From contig NZ_RFSK01000026.1 in NCBI RefSeq assembly GCF_009923995.1, positions 1-64,000 on the forward strand: 64,000 bases of DNA. Direction: 5' to 3'. The notes below the pieces were generated by a model that was not told the DNA's origin, did not search any database, and saw only the letters and a list, made by a program, of their open reading frames with translations. Each line of letters begins with the position of its first letter. Positions within the stretch are counted from its first letter, which is position 1. Shown here one piece after another: positions 7,830-17,289 of the stretch. The translations under genes and the position numbers were made by a program. The DNA comes from Janthinobacterium sp. GTDB taxonomy: Bacteria; Pseudomonadota; Gammaproteobacteria; Burkholderiales; Burkholderiaceae_D.

Positions 7830-10800
7830 ATCTGTCCGAACTGAGCATCCGCCGCCCCGTCATGGTGGTGCTGCTGTCCCTCTCCATCATCCTGGCCGGC
7901 GTGCTGGCGTATGGCCATATCCCCGTGGCCGCCTTGCCAAGCTACAACACGCCCGTCATCAACGTCAGCGCCGACCTGGCCGGCGCCAGCCCCGATACCA
8001 TGGCGTCCTCCGTGGCCTTGCCGCTGGAAAAGCAGTTTTCCACCATCGCGGGCTTGAGCCTGATCACTTCCACGAGTACGCTGGGTAATACCTCGCTGAC
8101 CCTGGAGTTTGATGCCAGCATCAATGTCAACGAGGCGGCCGTCGACGTGCAGGCGGCCCTGCTGCGCGCGCAGCGCCAGTTGCCGACGGAAATGACGGAC
8201 TTGCCGTCCTACCGCAAGGTCAATCCGGCCGATGCGCCCGTGCTGTTCATCCAGATGACGTCGCCATCGCTGAACTTGTCGGATCTGAATGATTATGCGG
8301 AAAACCTGATCGCGCCCAGCCTGTCGACCTTGCCTGGCGTGGCCCAGGTCAGCGTGAATGGCCAGAAACGCTTCGCCGTGCGCGTGCGTGCCCGTGCCGA
8401 CCTGATGAATGCGCGCAACCTGACGATGGATGAGCTGGCCGTGGCCCTGCGCGCCTCGAACACGAATTCGCCGCTGGGCATCCTCGATGGCCCCAGCCAG
8501 ACCTTGACCATCCAGGGCAACCCGCAGATGATGAAGGCGGCCGATTTTGCCGAACTCATCGTCGCCACGCGCAACGGCCAGCCCGTGCGCCTGAAGGAAG
8601 TGGCCGATGTGGAAGACAGTTTCCAGTCGACCAAGACGGCCGGCAGCTTCAATGGCGAGCGCTCGATCACCTTGCTGGTGCAGCGCCAACCGGATGCGAA
8701 CACGGTGCAAGTGGTCGATGCCGTGCGCAAACTCTTGCCAGGATTCAAGGCGCAATTGCCCGCTTCCATCCAGATCAGCCTGGTCAACGACCGTTCCGTC
8801 TCGATCCGCGAAGCCATCCACGACGTCAACCTGACCCTGGCCCTGACGGTGATTCTCGTGGTGCTGGTGATCTTCCTGTTCCTGCACCGCGCGGCGGCGA
8901 CCTTCATTCCGGCCGTCACCATGCCCATTTCCCTGCTCGGTGCGCTGGCCCTGCTGTACTGGCTGGGCTACAGCCTCGACAACGTGTCGCTGCTGGGCAT
9001 TACCCTGGCCGTGGGCCTGGTGGTCGACGATGCCATCGTGGTGCTGGAAAACATCGTGCGCCATATCGAGATGGGCAAGAAGCCGATCCAGGCGGCCCTG
9101 GTGGGGGCCAAGGAGATGGGTTTCACCATCATTTCCATTTCCGTCTCGCTGGTGGCCGTGTTCATCCCCATCTTCTTCATGCCGGGCGTGATCGGCCTGC
9201 TGTTCCATGAGTTTGCCGTCGTCGTCTCGCTGTCCATCCTCGTGTCGGCCATCGTCTCGCTGACCCTCGTGCCGATGCTGGCCAGCCGCTTCCTGCCGGC
9301 CGATTCGCGCGAACACAATGACAGCGATCCCACGCACGGTGAGAAAACCTTCATCGGCCGCCATTTCGAGGCGGCATTCACGAAACTGCGCAACGGCTAC
9401 GTGCATCTGCTCGACAAGGCCCTGGCACACCGCAACGTGGTGCTGTTCATTGCCGTGTGCACCTTTGCGCTGACGGTGGTGCTGTACGCCACCATCCCGA
9501 AAGGCTTCTTCCCCGAGGAAGACCTGGGCCAGATCCAGGTGAATACGGAAGCCTCGGAGGATATTTCCTCGGCGGCATTGCAAGATTTGCAATCCCGCGT
9601 GGCGGCCGTGCTCAAGGCGGACCCCAGCGTGCAGGACGTGACGTCGTTCGTCGGCGGCGGCAATACGGGCCGCATGTTCATGGTGCTCAAGCCGCGCAGC
9701 GAGCGGCCGAAAATGCCCGTGGTGCTGGAAAACCTGCGCCGCGCGACAAGCGCCGTGCCCGGCATGGCCGTGTATTTCCGTCCCGTGCAGAACTTGCAGC
9801 TGGGCGGCCGCCAGAGCAAGAGCCGCTACCAGTACACCCTGCAAAGCGTCAGCCCCGACGCCTTGAATGACTGGGCGGAAAAGTTTATTGCGGGCATGCG
9901 CGCCGATCCGGCCTTCCGCGACGTCACCAGCGATTCGCAGATCAAGGGCTTGCAGGCTTCCCTGCGGATCGACCGCGACAAGGCCAATCTGCTCGGTGTG
10001 CAGATGTCCGACATCCGCACGGCCCTGTACAGCGCGTTTGGCGAGCGGCAAGTCTCGACCATCTATTCCTCGGCAGCCAGCTATTACGTGATCCTGGAAG
10101 CGGCCACGCCGGATCGCCAGTATGACGATGCGCTCACGCGCGTGTCCGTGCGCAGCAAGTCGGGCGAGCTGGTCAAATTGTCGAGTATTGCCTATGTGGA
10201 ACGCACGATCGGTCCCACGTCCGTCAATCACCAGGGGCAGCTGCAGGCCGTCACCATCGCCTTCAACCTGGCGCCGGACGTGCCGCTGGGCATCGCCACG
10301 GGCAAGATCGACGTGATGGGCAAGGACATGAGCTTGCCGGCCTCCATCATCACGCGCTACGGCGGCGATGCGGCCGTGTTCCAGGATTCGCAGTCCAGCC
10401 AGATCATCCTCATCATCGCCGCGCTGGCCGTGATCTACGTGCTGCTCGGCGTGCTGTATGAGAGCTACATCCACCCGCTGACCATCCTGGCCGGCCTGCC
10501 GTCGGCGGCCGTGGGGGCCTTGCTGACCTTGCGCCTGTTCGGCATGGACCTGACCATGATCGCCATCATCGGCATCTTGATGCTGATCGGTATCGTCAAG
10601 AAAAACGCCATCATGATGATCGACTTCGCCCTGCATGCGCAGCGCAACGAGGGCATGAGCCCGCCGGAAGCCATCCGCCAGGCGTGCATCCTGCGCTTCC
10701 GTCCCATCATGATGACGTCGGCGGCAGCCCTGATGGGCGCCTTGCCCATCGCCCTGGGCCTGGGCGCGGGTGCCGAGCTGCGCCAGCCGCTGGGGCTGGC

Positions 10801-10936
10801 CGTGGTGGGTGGCTTGATCTTCTCGCAAGTGATTACCCTGTTCATCACCCCCGTCATCTATTTGTTCCTGGACAAGTACAGCGGCACGGGGCCGTTGACG
10901 GACGAGCAATTGCTGGTACTCGACAGCAAGGCTTGA
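7826..10936 (+). CDS. RND efflux pump, inner-membrane permease
   Basis: The 1036-residue proton-driven pump has the HAE1 layout: TM1 at the extreme N-terminus, two large periplasmic loops, and twelve TM segments. The proton-relay acidic pair Asp401-Asp402 lies in GLVVDDAIVVLEN of TM4. Late segments include GIVKKNAIMMIDF and RFRPIMMTSAAALMGALP. Length matches the AcrB/MdtB/MexF range. Translation is coupled to the adaptor by an ATGA overlap. Substrate cannot be read from sequence; the Spy-like gene and two-component system nearby suggest control by envelope damage or toxic compounds. Confidence 0.95.
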   Translation: MNLSELSIRRPVMVVLLSLSIILAGVLAYGHIPVAALPSYNTPVINVSADLAGASPDTMASSVALPLEKQFSTIAGLSLITSTSTLGNTSLTLEFDASINVNEAAVDVQAALLRAQRQLPTEMTDLPSYRKVNPADAPVLFIQMTSPSLNLSDLNDYAENLIAPSLSTLPGVAQVSVNGQKRFAVRVRARADLMNARNLTMDELAVALRASNTNSPLGILDGPSQTLTIQGNPQMMKAADFAELIVATRNGQPVRLKEVADVEDSFQSTKTAGSFNGERSITLLVQRQPDANTVQVVDAVRKLLPGFKAQLPASIQISLVNDRSVSIREAIHDVNLTLALTVILVVLVIFLFLHRAAATFIPAVTMPISLLGALALLYWLGYSLDNVSLLGITLAVGLVVDDAIVVLENIVRHIEMGKKPIQAALVGAKEMGFTIISISVSLVAVFIPIFFMPGVIGLLFHEFAVVVSLSILVSAIVSLTLVPMLASRFLPADSREHNDSDPTHGEKTFIGRHFEAAFTKLRNGYVHLLDKALAHRNVVLFIAVCTFALTVVLYATIPKGFFPEEDLGQIQVNTEASEDISSAALQDLQSRVAAVLKADPSVQDVTSFVGGGNTGRMFMVLKPRSERPKMPVVLENLRRATSAVPGMAVYFRPVQNLQLGGRQSKSRYQYTLQSVSPDALNDWAEKFIAGMRADPAFRDVTSDSQIKGLQASLRIDRDKANLLGVQMSDIRTALYSAFGERQVSTIYSSAASYYVILEAATPDRQYDDALTRVSVRSKSGELVKLSSIAYVERTIGPTSVNHQGQLQAVTIAFNLAPDVPLGIATGKIDVMGKDMSLPASIITRYGGDAAVFQDSQSSQIILIIAALAVIYVLLGVLYESYIHPLTILAGLPSAAVGALLTLRLFGMDLTMIAIIGILMLIGIVKKNAIMMIDFALHAQRNEGMSPPEAIRQACILRFRPIMMTSAAALMGALPIALGLGAGAELRQPLGLAVVGGLIFSQVITLFITPVIYLFLDKYSGTGPLTDEQLLVLDSKA

Positions 10937-10954
10937 CAGGCAGCATGCTTCTCG

Positions 10955-10992
10955 CCGGCGCCCCGTTCCATCGTGAATGCGGCGCCGGTTTT
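10955..10992 (+). terminator. Terminator after the RND operon
   Basis: CCGGCGCC (10955-10962) pairs with GGCGCCGG (10981-10988) over an 18-nt loop, followed by TTTTG. The rest of the gap to 11206 contains a small inverted repeat ACGGT-AACA-ACCGT (11011-11024) and no convincing gene. Confidence 0.6.
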
Positions 10993-11206
10993 GTATGGGC
11001 CATGATACATACGGTAACAACCGTCAAGGGCCGGCTCGGGTACTCTGGTAGCGCTGCAAGGAATGTCGCTATCCTGTACGCTTCGGGTTGGAAAGGCCGA
11101 GGAAGTGTTCCCAAAAGCAAGGGACTCTGGCACTATGGCTGCCCTGTAATGTTATTTCTTCGCTACACAGAAAGCACGATTCATTTTGCATGACACGACC
11201 CATCTG

Positions 11207-12094
11207 ATGGCTGCCGATTCCGACATTTGTCCCACCTGCGGGCAAGTGATCCAGCCACCACCGGCCTACGGGTCCAAGACCAGCACCATGCGCAAGGTGG
11301 CGCTGGGGGTGTCCGTCTTGCTGCACGTGCTGCTGGCCGCCTATGTACTGTTGCGTAGCGACAAGATCGAAAAGATTCCGCCGCCGAAGAAGGAAAGCGC
11401 GATGGTGTATATCGCGCCGCTGAAGGACAAGCCGCAACCGAAGCCGCAGCCGAAACCCACGCCGAAGCCGAAAGATACAAAAGTTGCCAAAGTGAAACCG
11501 CCGCCGGCGCCGAGCAAGCGCGTGGTCACAAAAGACGTGCCGCGCGACAAGCCGAAACTGGAAACGTTTACGCCGCCGCTGGTATCGAAAGTGCCGTTGC
11601 CGCCGCCGCCGGCCGAAGACATGAGTTCGATGATCGAGCAGCGCCGCAAGCAGCGCGAGGCGCAAAATCCTGCGCCGCCGGCCGAGGAAAGCGAAAACGA
11701 CCGTGCCATGCGCGTGGCCAAGGCGAATATCGCCGGCGCCCAGGGACGCAATTCCGGCAGCGACCGCGAGGATTCGGGCGGCGTGTTTTCCATCGTCAAC
11801 CAAACCTCGTTCAGTGCCGAAGTCAAGTTCAAGGGCTGGAATGGCAACTTCAAGCGCAATTGGCTGAAGCAGGAAAAAGTGGAACTGGGCAACGAGCCCG
11901 ATATCGAAACGGCCATCATCAAGAAGATGATCCAGCTGATCCGTGCCGAAAAACCCGGCGATTTCGTCTGGGAATCGCGGCGCCTGGGGCGCAACGTCAA
12001 CCTCAGCGCCCGCGTCGAAGATACGGCCGAGCTGAGCGCCTTCCTGCGCCAGGAATTCTTTTCCGAGAAGCGGCCGGGGCCGGGACGGCGCTAA
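11207..12094 (+). CDS. TonB-like proline-rich membrane protein, unknown role
   Basis: I do not recognise a named family. The 295-residue protein starts with a short cytoplasmic segment containing a CPTC knuckle (Cys8, Cys11). One TM helix (about 31-48) and a long Pro/Lys-rich spacer follow (repeated PKP units, then PPPP runs near 120), as in TonB. A charged helical stretch and a C-terminal alpha/beta domain of about 110 residues (from SIVNQTSFSAEVKFKGWNG) complete it. The layout matches an energy transducer, but the C-terminal domain lacks an obvious TonB YP signature and no ExbB/ExbD gene is near. A TTG start at 11186 is possible; the ATG at 11207 is preferred. A strong terminator follows. 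Confidence 0.7.
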   Translation: MAADSDICPTCGQVIQPPPAYGSKTSTMRKVALGVSVLLHVLLAAYVLLRSDKIEKIPPPKKESAMVYIAPLKDKPQPKPQPKPTPKPKDTKVAKVKPPPAPSKRVVTKDVPRDKPKLETFTPPLVSKVPLPPPPAEDMSSMIEQRRKQREAQNPAPPAEESENDRAMRVAKANIAGAQGRNSGSDREDSGGVFSIVNQTSFSAEVKFKGWNGNFKRNWLKQEKVELGNEPDIETAIIKKMIQLIRAEKPGDFVWESRRLGRNVNLSARVEDTAELSAFLRQEFFSEKRPGPGRR

Positions 12095-12109
12095 GGCTTC
12101 CACACAATA

Positions 12110-12137
12110 AAAAAGCGGCCATGCGGCCGCTTTTTTT
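12110..12137. terminator. Bidirectional terminator
   Basis: AAAAAGCGGCC (12110-12120), loop ATGC, GGCCGCTTTTT (12125-12135) with a further T run. It serves the TonB-like gene on + and engB on -. Confidence 0.88.
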
Positions 12138-12173
12138 ACGCCGGCTGTTTCAGCCGGGACGTGCTGGCCTCGT

Positions 12174-12911
12174 TCAGGCTGGTTTATCCGCTTCCGGCTC
12201 GACGTCGTCTTCCATCTCGATCAGGTCGACCATCTGGGCGGCGCCGTCTTCGCTGATGCCGGCCAGTTCCATGATCTTGTCGTTGGCTTCTTCGATGCCG
12301 ACCCGCTTCAGGGCCGAGAACAGCTGCACGGTGAACGGGAAGCCGATGCCGTCCTCATCCACATAGCTGTCGAGCTTGGCTTTTGCCTGGCGCAGCGCGT
12401 TGACCGACTCATTGCGGTTGAGCTTATCGACTTTCGTCAGGATGCAGTGGATCGGCTTGCCCGTCGGGGCGAACCATTCCAGCATTTGAATGTCCAGGTC
12501 GGTGAACGGGCGGCGCGAATCCATGATCAGGATCAAACCGGCCAACTGTTCGCGGCGCTGCACATAGTCGCCCAGCAGGCGCTGCCAGTGCAACTTCGCC
12601 GAACCCGATACTTCCGCATAGCCATAGCCCGGCAAGTCGACCAGCAGGCATTCGATCTCTTCGACGATGGTGGCATCCTTGCGGTGCTGCGCCACGTGGG
12701 CGCCGCCGATGGAGAAGTAATTGATGTGCTGGGTACGGCCAGGTGTCTTGGAGGCGAACGCCAAGCCTTTCTGATTACACAAGATGTTGATGGCGGTCGA
12801 TTTACCGGCATTGGAGCGGCCGGCAAAAGCGATTTCCGGCACCGTGGTATCGGGCAGGTCACGCAATTGGTTGACGGTCGTAAAGAAACGGGCTTGCCAG
12901 AGTTTTGACAT
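12174..12911 (-). CDS. engB: Ribosome biogenesis GTP-binding protein EngB/YsxC
   Basis: This essential TRAFAC GTPase acts in 50S subunit assembly. It has all G motifs in order: G1 GRSNAGKST (31-39), the switch I Thr in [12 protein letters not shown]3 DLPGYGYA, G4 TKVDK and G5 SALKR. At 245 residues it is longer than the usual 200 or so; the excess is a C-terminal acidic tail rich in Asp and Glu. It is read alone from a region divergent from cytochrome c4. Confidence 0.96.
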   Translation of the reverse strand: MSKLWQARFFTTVNQLRDLPDTTVPEIAFAGRSNAGKSTAINILCNQKGLAFASKTPGRTQHINYFSIGGAHVAQHRKDATIVEEIECLLVDLPGYGYAEVSGSAKLHWQRLLGDYVQRREQLAGLILIMDSRRPFTDLDIQMLEWFAPTGKPIHCILTKVDKLNRNESVNALRQAKAKLDSYVDEDGIGFPFTVQLFSALKRVGIEEANDKIMELAGISEDGAAQMVDLIEMEDDVEPEADKPA

Positions 12912-13097
12912 GGGAATAGTAAAGCAACAAAAGGGAGCGATAAGGGAGCGATAACGCCAAGAAGCTATTGTACAATAAGGGGTTGTTTATTGTTGCCGGC
13001 GTAGCAGCGATGCGGCTTGCGGCCCTGAAAATAAAGCAAAAATCCCCAGGGCGCGGCAATGTCCACCACTAATTTCTCACTGTCTCAGGGTGCCTGA

Positions 13098-13787
13098 ATG
13101 AATCGTGCGTTTTCACCGTTTGTCCATTCCATGCTGCTCGCTTTGCTGGCCGTATCGGCAACAGCTTCCGCGGTCGAAGAACCGAAACCAGCCGCCGCTC
13201 CAGCGGTCGCCGTCAAGGCGGACGCCGCCAAGGGCGCCACCCTGTACGCCGACGGCGATGCGGCGCGCGGCTTGCCTGCCTGCGTGTCCTGCCATGGCGC
13301 GGCCGGCAATTCGACCATCTCGGTCAACCCGAAACTGGCTGGCCAGCATGAAAGCTATATCTACAAGCAACTGGTCGATTTCACCACGCCGCAGCGCAAC
13401 CAGCCTGTCATGACGACGTACGCGAAGATGCTCAGCGACGCCGACAAGAAGAATATCGCCGCCTACCTGGGCACGCAGCTGTCCAAGCCGGGTGCCGCGA
13501 AAAACAAGGACACTATCGACCTGGGCAAGAAAATCTACCGCGGCGGCATCGCGGCCAAGCACGTTGCCGCCTGTGCCAGCTGTCATGGCGCGACGGGCAA
13601 TGGCATTCCCGTCCAGTACCCGCGCATCGCCGGCCAGCACCAGGATTACACGGTGGCCCAGCTGACCCAGTTCCGCAGCACCAAGGCTGATGCCCGTAAA
13701 AACAGCGTGGACATGCACACCATCGCCGCCCGCCTGTCGGATGACGAAATCGCCGCCGTTGCCGATTACATCGCCGGCCTGAAGTAA
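13098..13787 (+). CDS. Di-haem cytochrome c4
   Basis: The 229-residue periplasmic electron carrier has a signal peptide (cut near ASA, residue 25) and two tandem cytochrome c domains. Each has a CxxCH haem site: CVSCH at 62-66 and CASCH at 159-163. Methionines (VMTTYAKML and VDMHTIAARL) are available as sixth ligands. In betaproteobacteria this gene sits beside the system II cytochrome c synthase genes, as here. It likely feeds terminal oxidases. A terminator follows before resB. Confidence 0.93.
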   Translation: MNRAFSPFVHSMLLALLAVSATASAVEEPKPAAAPAVAVKADAAKGATLYADGDAARGLPACVSCHGAAGNSTISVNPKLAGQHESYIYKQLVDFTTPQRNQPVMTTYAKMLSDADKKNIAAYLGTQLSKPGAAKNKDTIDLGKKIYRGGIAAKHVAACASCHGATGNGIPVQYPRIAGQHQDYTVAQLTQFRSTKADARKNSVDMHTIAARLSDDEIAAVADYIAGLK

Positions 13788-13834
13788 GTTTTCATAGTGG
13801 CAATGCTTTGCCACGCGCTGCAGCGCACATGAAC

Positions 13835-13867
13835 AAGGGCGGCCATCTCGATGGGCTGCCCTTTTTT
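13835..13867 (+). terminator. Terminator after cytochrome c4
   Basis: AAGGGCGGCC (13835-13844) pairs, with one G-U, to GGCTGCCCTT (13854-13863), then TTTT. Two smaller perfect inverted repeats lie just before it: GTGGCAA/TTGCCAC (13797-13814) and GCGCTGCAGCGC (13815-13826). Confidence 0.7.
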
Positions 13868-13973
13868 ATGGCACGGGCCAAACAGGAGTATGCTGCCGCC
13901 TTGCGCGGAGAAATTATGTTTGCTCCATGCCCCATTTTCTTGAAGATTGCATATCCCGTATGAGTAACAACGT

Positions 13974-16082
13974 ATGAGCACAGGCACGACCGGAATCGAG
14001 TTAAAGACCCAACGCCGCAGCCTGGCTGAATTCGTCGAGCTGGTCTCGTCGATGCGCTTTGCCATCAGTTTGCTGACCCTGATCGCCGTCGCCTCCATCA
14101 TCGGCACCGTGCTCAAGCAGAACGAGCCCATGCCCAACTATGTGAACCAGTTCGGGCCGTTCTGGTTCTCCGTGTTTGACAAGCTGAGCCTGTATTCGGT
14201 GTACTCGGCCTGGTGGTTCCTCGTGATCATGGGGTTCCTCGTCGCCTCGACGTCGCTGTGCATCGTGCGCAATGCGCCGAAGATGCTCAAGGACATGCGC
14301 AGCTGGCGCGACAATGTGCGCGAGCAATCCTTGCGCAATTTCCACCACAAGGCGGAATGGCAGGCGCCGCTGCCGCGCGCCGTGCTGGCCCAGCAGATGG
14401 TGATGCGCCTGAAGGACGCCGGCTACCAGGCCAAGGTGGTGGAGAAGGACAATGCCACCCTGGTGGCCGCCAAGCGGGGCGCGGCGAATAAATGGGGCTA
14501 TATCTTCGCCCATGGCGCCATCGTCATCATCTGCGTGGGCGGCTTGCTCGACTCGGAAATGCCGATCCGCGTACAGCAATGGTTCTTCGGCAAGACGCCG
14601 TTTGCGGGCAGCGGCGTGATCGCCGACATTCCCGCCCAGCACCGCCTGAGCCTGTCTAACCCCACTTTCCGCGGCAATACCATGATCCCGGAAGGCTCGT
14701 CGAGCAGCACGGCCATCATTCCCCAGGCCGATGGCGTGCTGATCCAGGACCTGCCGATCACCATCCTGCTGAAGAAATTCCACATCGATTTCTACAGCAC
14801 GGGCATGCCCAAGCTGTTTGCCAGCGACGTGGTCGTCACCGACCATGTCACAGGAGAAAGTTTCCCAGCAACAATTAAAGTCAACGAACCGCTGCTGTAC
14901 AAGGGCCTGGCCCTGTACCAGTCCAGCTTTGAGGATGGCGGCAGCAAGCTCAAGCTGACGGGCTACCCCATGACGGGCAAGACGACGAAACGCTTCGACA
15001 TCGGCGGCGAAGTGGGCGGCAGCACGCCGCTCGAGCGCAGCGATGGCAATTCCTACACGGTGGAATGGTCGGGTTTCCGTCCGTTCAACGTGGAAAACCT
15101 CAGCGCCGGCCAGGACGTGCGCGCCGTCAACAAGGCGGAAAGCTTCAACGAAAAGTTCTCCGTGGGCCTGGACAAGCGCCTCGGCTCGGCCGCGAAGAAT
15201 GCGCATAACAAGGACCTGAAGAACGTCGGCCCGTCGGTGCAGTACAAATTGCGCGACAAGACGGGCCAGGCGCGCGAGTACCAGAACTACATGCAGCCCG
15301 TGACGGTCGACGGCGCGACGGTGTTCCTGGCCGGCATGCGCGTCAATCCCAGCGATCCGTTCAGCTACCTGCGCATTCCTGCCGACGACAATTACAGCGT
15401 GACGGAGTGGATGCGCCTGCGCGCCGCCCTGCAAGATCCGGAACTGCGCCAGCAGGCTGCCGCGCGCTATGCGGCGCGGGCCATGCCGCAGCCGGGCGCG
15501 GAAGCCCTGCGCGGCCAGCTGCAGGAGTCGGCGGCGAAGAGCCTGGGCATCTTTGCCGGCAGCGGGCAGGAGGGCGGTTTCCTCGCCATTTCACGTTTCC
15601 TGGAGAAAATTCCTGCTGCCGAGCAAGAAAAAGCGGCCGATATCTTCATGAAGATCCTCAATGGCAGCCTGTGGGACTTGTGGCAGGCGGCGCGCGCCAA
15701 GGATGGCTTGAAAGCCATCGAGGCCGATGACAAGCATGGCCGCTTCCTGCAGCTGGCCACGAATGCGCTGTCCGATAGCTTCTTCTATGGCGCGCCCGTG
15801 TACCTGCAGCTCGACGACTTCACGGAAATCAAGGCTTCCGTGCTGCAGGTGACGCGTTCGCCGGGCAAGAGCGTGGTGTACCTGGGTTGCCTGTTCCTCG
15901 TGATCGGCGTGTTTTCCATGTTCTATATCCGCGAGCGCCGCCTGTGGGTGTGGATCAAGGATGGCGCCGACGATGCCAAGGGCAGCAGCGAAGCGCTGAT
16001 GGCCATGAGCACGCAGCGCAAGACGCTGGATTTTGAAAAAGAATTTGAGAACTTGAAGGCAAAGCTGCCGCAATCGGCGTAA
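13974..16082 (+). CDS. resB: Cytochrome c biogenesis protein ResB
   Basis: ResB (Ccs1) is the large partner of the system II haem handling and attachment complex in the cytoplasmic membrane. The 702-residue protein has N-terminal TM segments (about 28-50 and 75-95), a third near 165, and a large periplasmic domain. A last TM helix (about 622-640) ends in SMFYIRERRLWVWI, typical of the family. It is followed 37 bases later by ccsB, its partner in the same complex. Both pair functionally with the upstream cytochrome c4. Confidence 0.95.
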   Translation: MSTGTTGIELKTQRRSLAEFVELVSSMRFAISLLTLIAVASIIGTVLKQNEPMPNYVNQFGPFWFSVFDKLSLYSVYSAWWFLVIMGFLVASTSLCIVRNAPKMLKDMRSWRDNVREQSLRNFHHKAEWQAPLPRAVLAQQMVMRLKDAGYQAKVVEKDNATLVAAKRGAANKWGYIFAHGAIVIICVGGLLDSEMPIRVQQWFFGKTPFAGSGVIADIPAQHRLSLSNPTFRGNTMIPEGSSSSTAIIPQADGVLIQDLPITILLKKFHIDFYSTGMPKLFASDVVVTDHVTGESFPATIKVNEPLLYKGLALYQSSFEDGGSKLKLTGYPMTGKTTKRFDIGGEVGGSTPLERSDGNSYTVEWSGFRPFNVENLSAGQDVRAVNKAESFNEKFSVGLDKRLGSAAKNAHNKDLKNVGPSVQYKLRDKTGQAREYQNYMQPVTVDGATVFLAGMRVNPSDPFSYLRIPADDNYSVTEWMRLRAALQDPELRQQAAARYAARAMPQPGAEALRGQLQESAAKSLGIFAGSGQEGGFLAISRFLEKIPAAEQEKAADIFMKILNGSLWDLWQAARAKDGLKAIEADDKHGRFLQLATNALSDSFFYGAPVYLQLDDFTEIKASVLQVTRSPGKSVVYLGCLFLVIGVFSMFYIRERRLWVWIKDGADDAKGSSEALMAMSTQRKTLDFEKEFENLKAKLPQSA

Positions 16083-16119
16083 GCTGCGCTGTGTCCGGGG
16101 CGCTGCAGCGTGACCGGGA

Positions 16120-17283
16120 ATGGAGAAAATGATGGAAATTGCAAACAAGCAAATATATACGCAGGAACCAGGATTCTTTAAGCGCCTGAGCCTGATCGAC
16201 TGGCTGTACGGCGCCGGCTTGCTGGCCGCCTCGCTGTTCGGCCTGGCCCGCTTCGGCGCCTTCATGGACATCTATGAAAAAGCCATCCTGCTGGCGGCCG
16301 CGCCCACGTTTGCGTGGCTGGGCTGGCACTGGAAGCCCGTGCGCTGGCTGATACCCGTGGCGGCCGTGCTGTCGCTGTTCGCCATCGAGCTGTACGGCGG
16401 CCACCTGGACATGGCAAACCAGAAGTTTTTCCTGAAGTACATCTTGTCCAGCCAGTCCGCCATCCTGTGGATGGGCACCCTGTTCGTGCTGTCGACCCTG
16501 TTCTACTGGATCGGCCTCGTCGCCCGCTCGGATTTCGGCTCGTCCGTCGGCTCCCTGCTGTGCTGGGCTGGTGTCGTGCTGGGCCTGACGGGCATGCTGG
16601 TGCGCTGGTACGAGTCCTATTTGATCGGTGCCGACGTGGGCCATATTCCCGTGTCGAACCTGTATGAAGTGTTCATCCTGTTTTCGCTGATCACGGCCAT
16701 GTTCTACCTGTATTACGAGCAGCATTACGCGACGCGCCAGCTGGGCGCCTTCGTCATGCTGGTCATTTCGGCGGCCGTCGTGTTCCTGATGTGGTACACG
16801 GTCACGCGCGACGCGGCCGAGATCCAGCCCCTGGTGCCGGCCCTGCAAAGCTGGTGGATGAAGATCCACGTGCCGGCCAACTTCATCGGTTACGGCACGT
16901 TCGCGCTGTCGGCCATGGTGGCCTCGGCCTACCTGCTCAAGTCGAGCGGCTACCTGGTCGACCGCCTGCCGTCGCTGGAAGTGCTCGATGACGTGATGTA
17001 CAAGGCCATTTCCGTCGGTTTCGCTTTCTTCACGGTAGCGACCATCCTGGGCGCCCTGTGGGCGGCCGAAGCGTGGGGCGGCTACTGGTCGTGGGACCCG
17101 AAGGAAACGTGGGCGCTGATCGTCTGGCTCAATTACGCGGCCTGGCTGCACATGCGCTTGATGACGGGCTTGCGCGGCCGCGTTGCCGCCTGGTGGGCGC
17201 TGGTGGGCTTGCTGGTGACGACGTTTGCCTTCCTGGGCGTGAATATGTTCCTTTCCGGACTCCATTCTTACGGAAAACTGTAA
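16120..17283 (+). CDS. ccsB: C-type cytochrome biogenesis protein CcsB (CcsA family)
   Basis: This polytopic membrane protein exports and presents haem to apocytochromes together with ResB. It carries the tryptophan-rich WWD motif (WGGYWSWDPKETWALIVWL) that defines haem handling proteins, and conserved periplasmic histidines. Up to 387 residues. In-frame ATGs at 16120, 16129 and 16132 compete; GGAG about 6-8 bases before 16129/16132 favours one of the latter, trimming three or four residues. It is the last gene of the resB-ccsB unit. Confidence 0.94.
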   Translation: MEKMMEIANKQIYTQEPGFFKRLSLIDWLYGAGLLAASLFGLARFGAFMDIYEKAILLAAAPTFAWLGWHWKPVRWLIPVAAVLSLFAIELYGGHLDMANQKFFLKYILSSQSAILWMGTLFVLSTLFYWIGLVARSDFGSSVGSLLCWAGVVLGLTGMLVRWYESYLIGADVGHIPVSNLYEVFILFSLITAMFYLYYEQHYATRQLGAFVMLVISAAVVFLMWYTVTRDAAEIQPLVPALQSWWMKIHVPANFIGYGTFALSAMVASAYLLKSSGYLVDRLPSLEVLDDVMYKAISVGFAFFTVATILGALWAAEAWGGYWSWDPKETWALIVWLNYAAWLHMRLMTGLRGRVAAWWALVGLLVTTFAFLGVNMFLSGLHSYGKL

Positions 17284-17289
17284 AAGTAG

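Noticed and set aside
7247..11020. Very long open frame on the minus strand opposite the RND pump (over 1200 codons)
   Set aside because: It is antisense to a clear RND permease, is extremely His/Gln/Asp/Arg rich with no motif, and results from GC-rich third positions. The same holds for long antisense frames opposite ttrA (33969-36434) and the TonB receptor (59611-62370).
13960..13977. Five-codon frame MSNNV overlapping the resB start
   Set aside because: No ribosome-binding site and such short frames are expected by chance; not enough to call a leader peptide.
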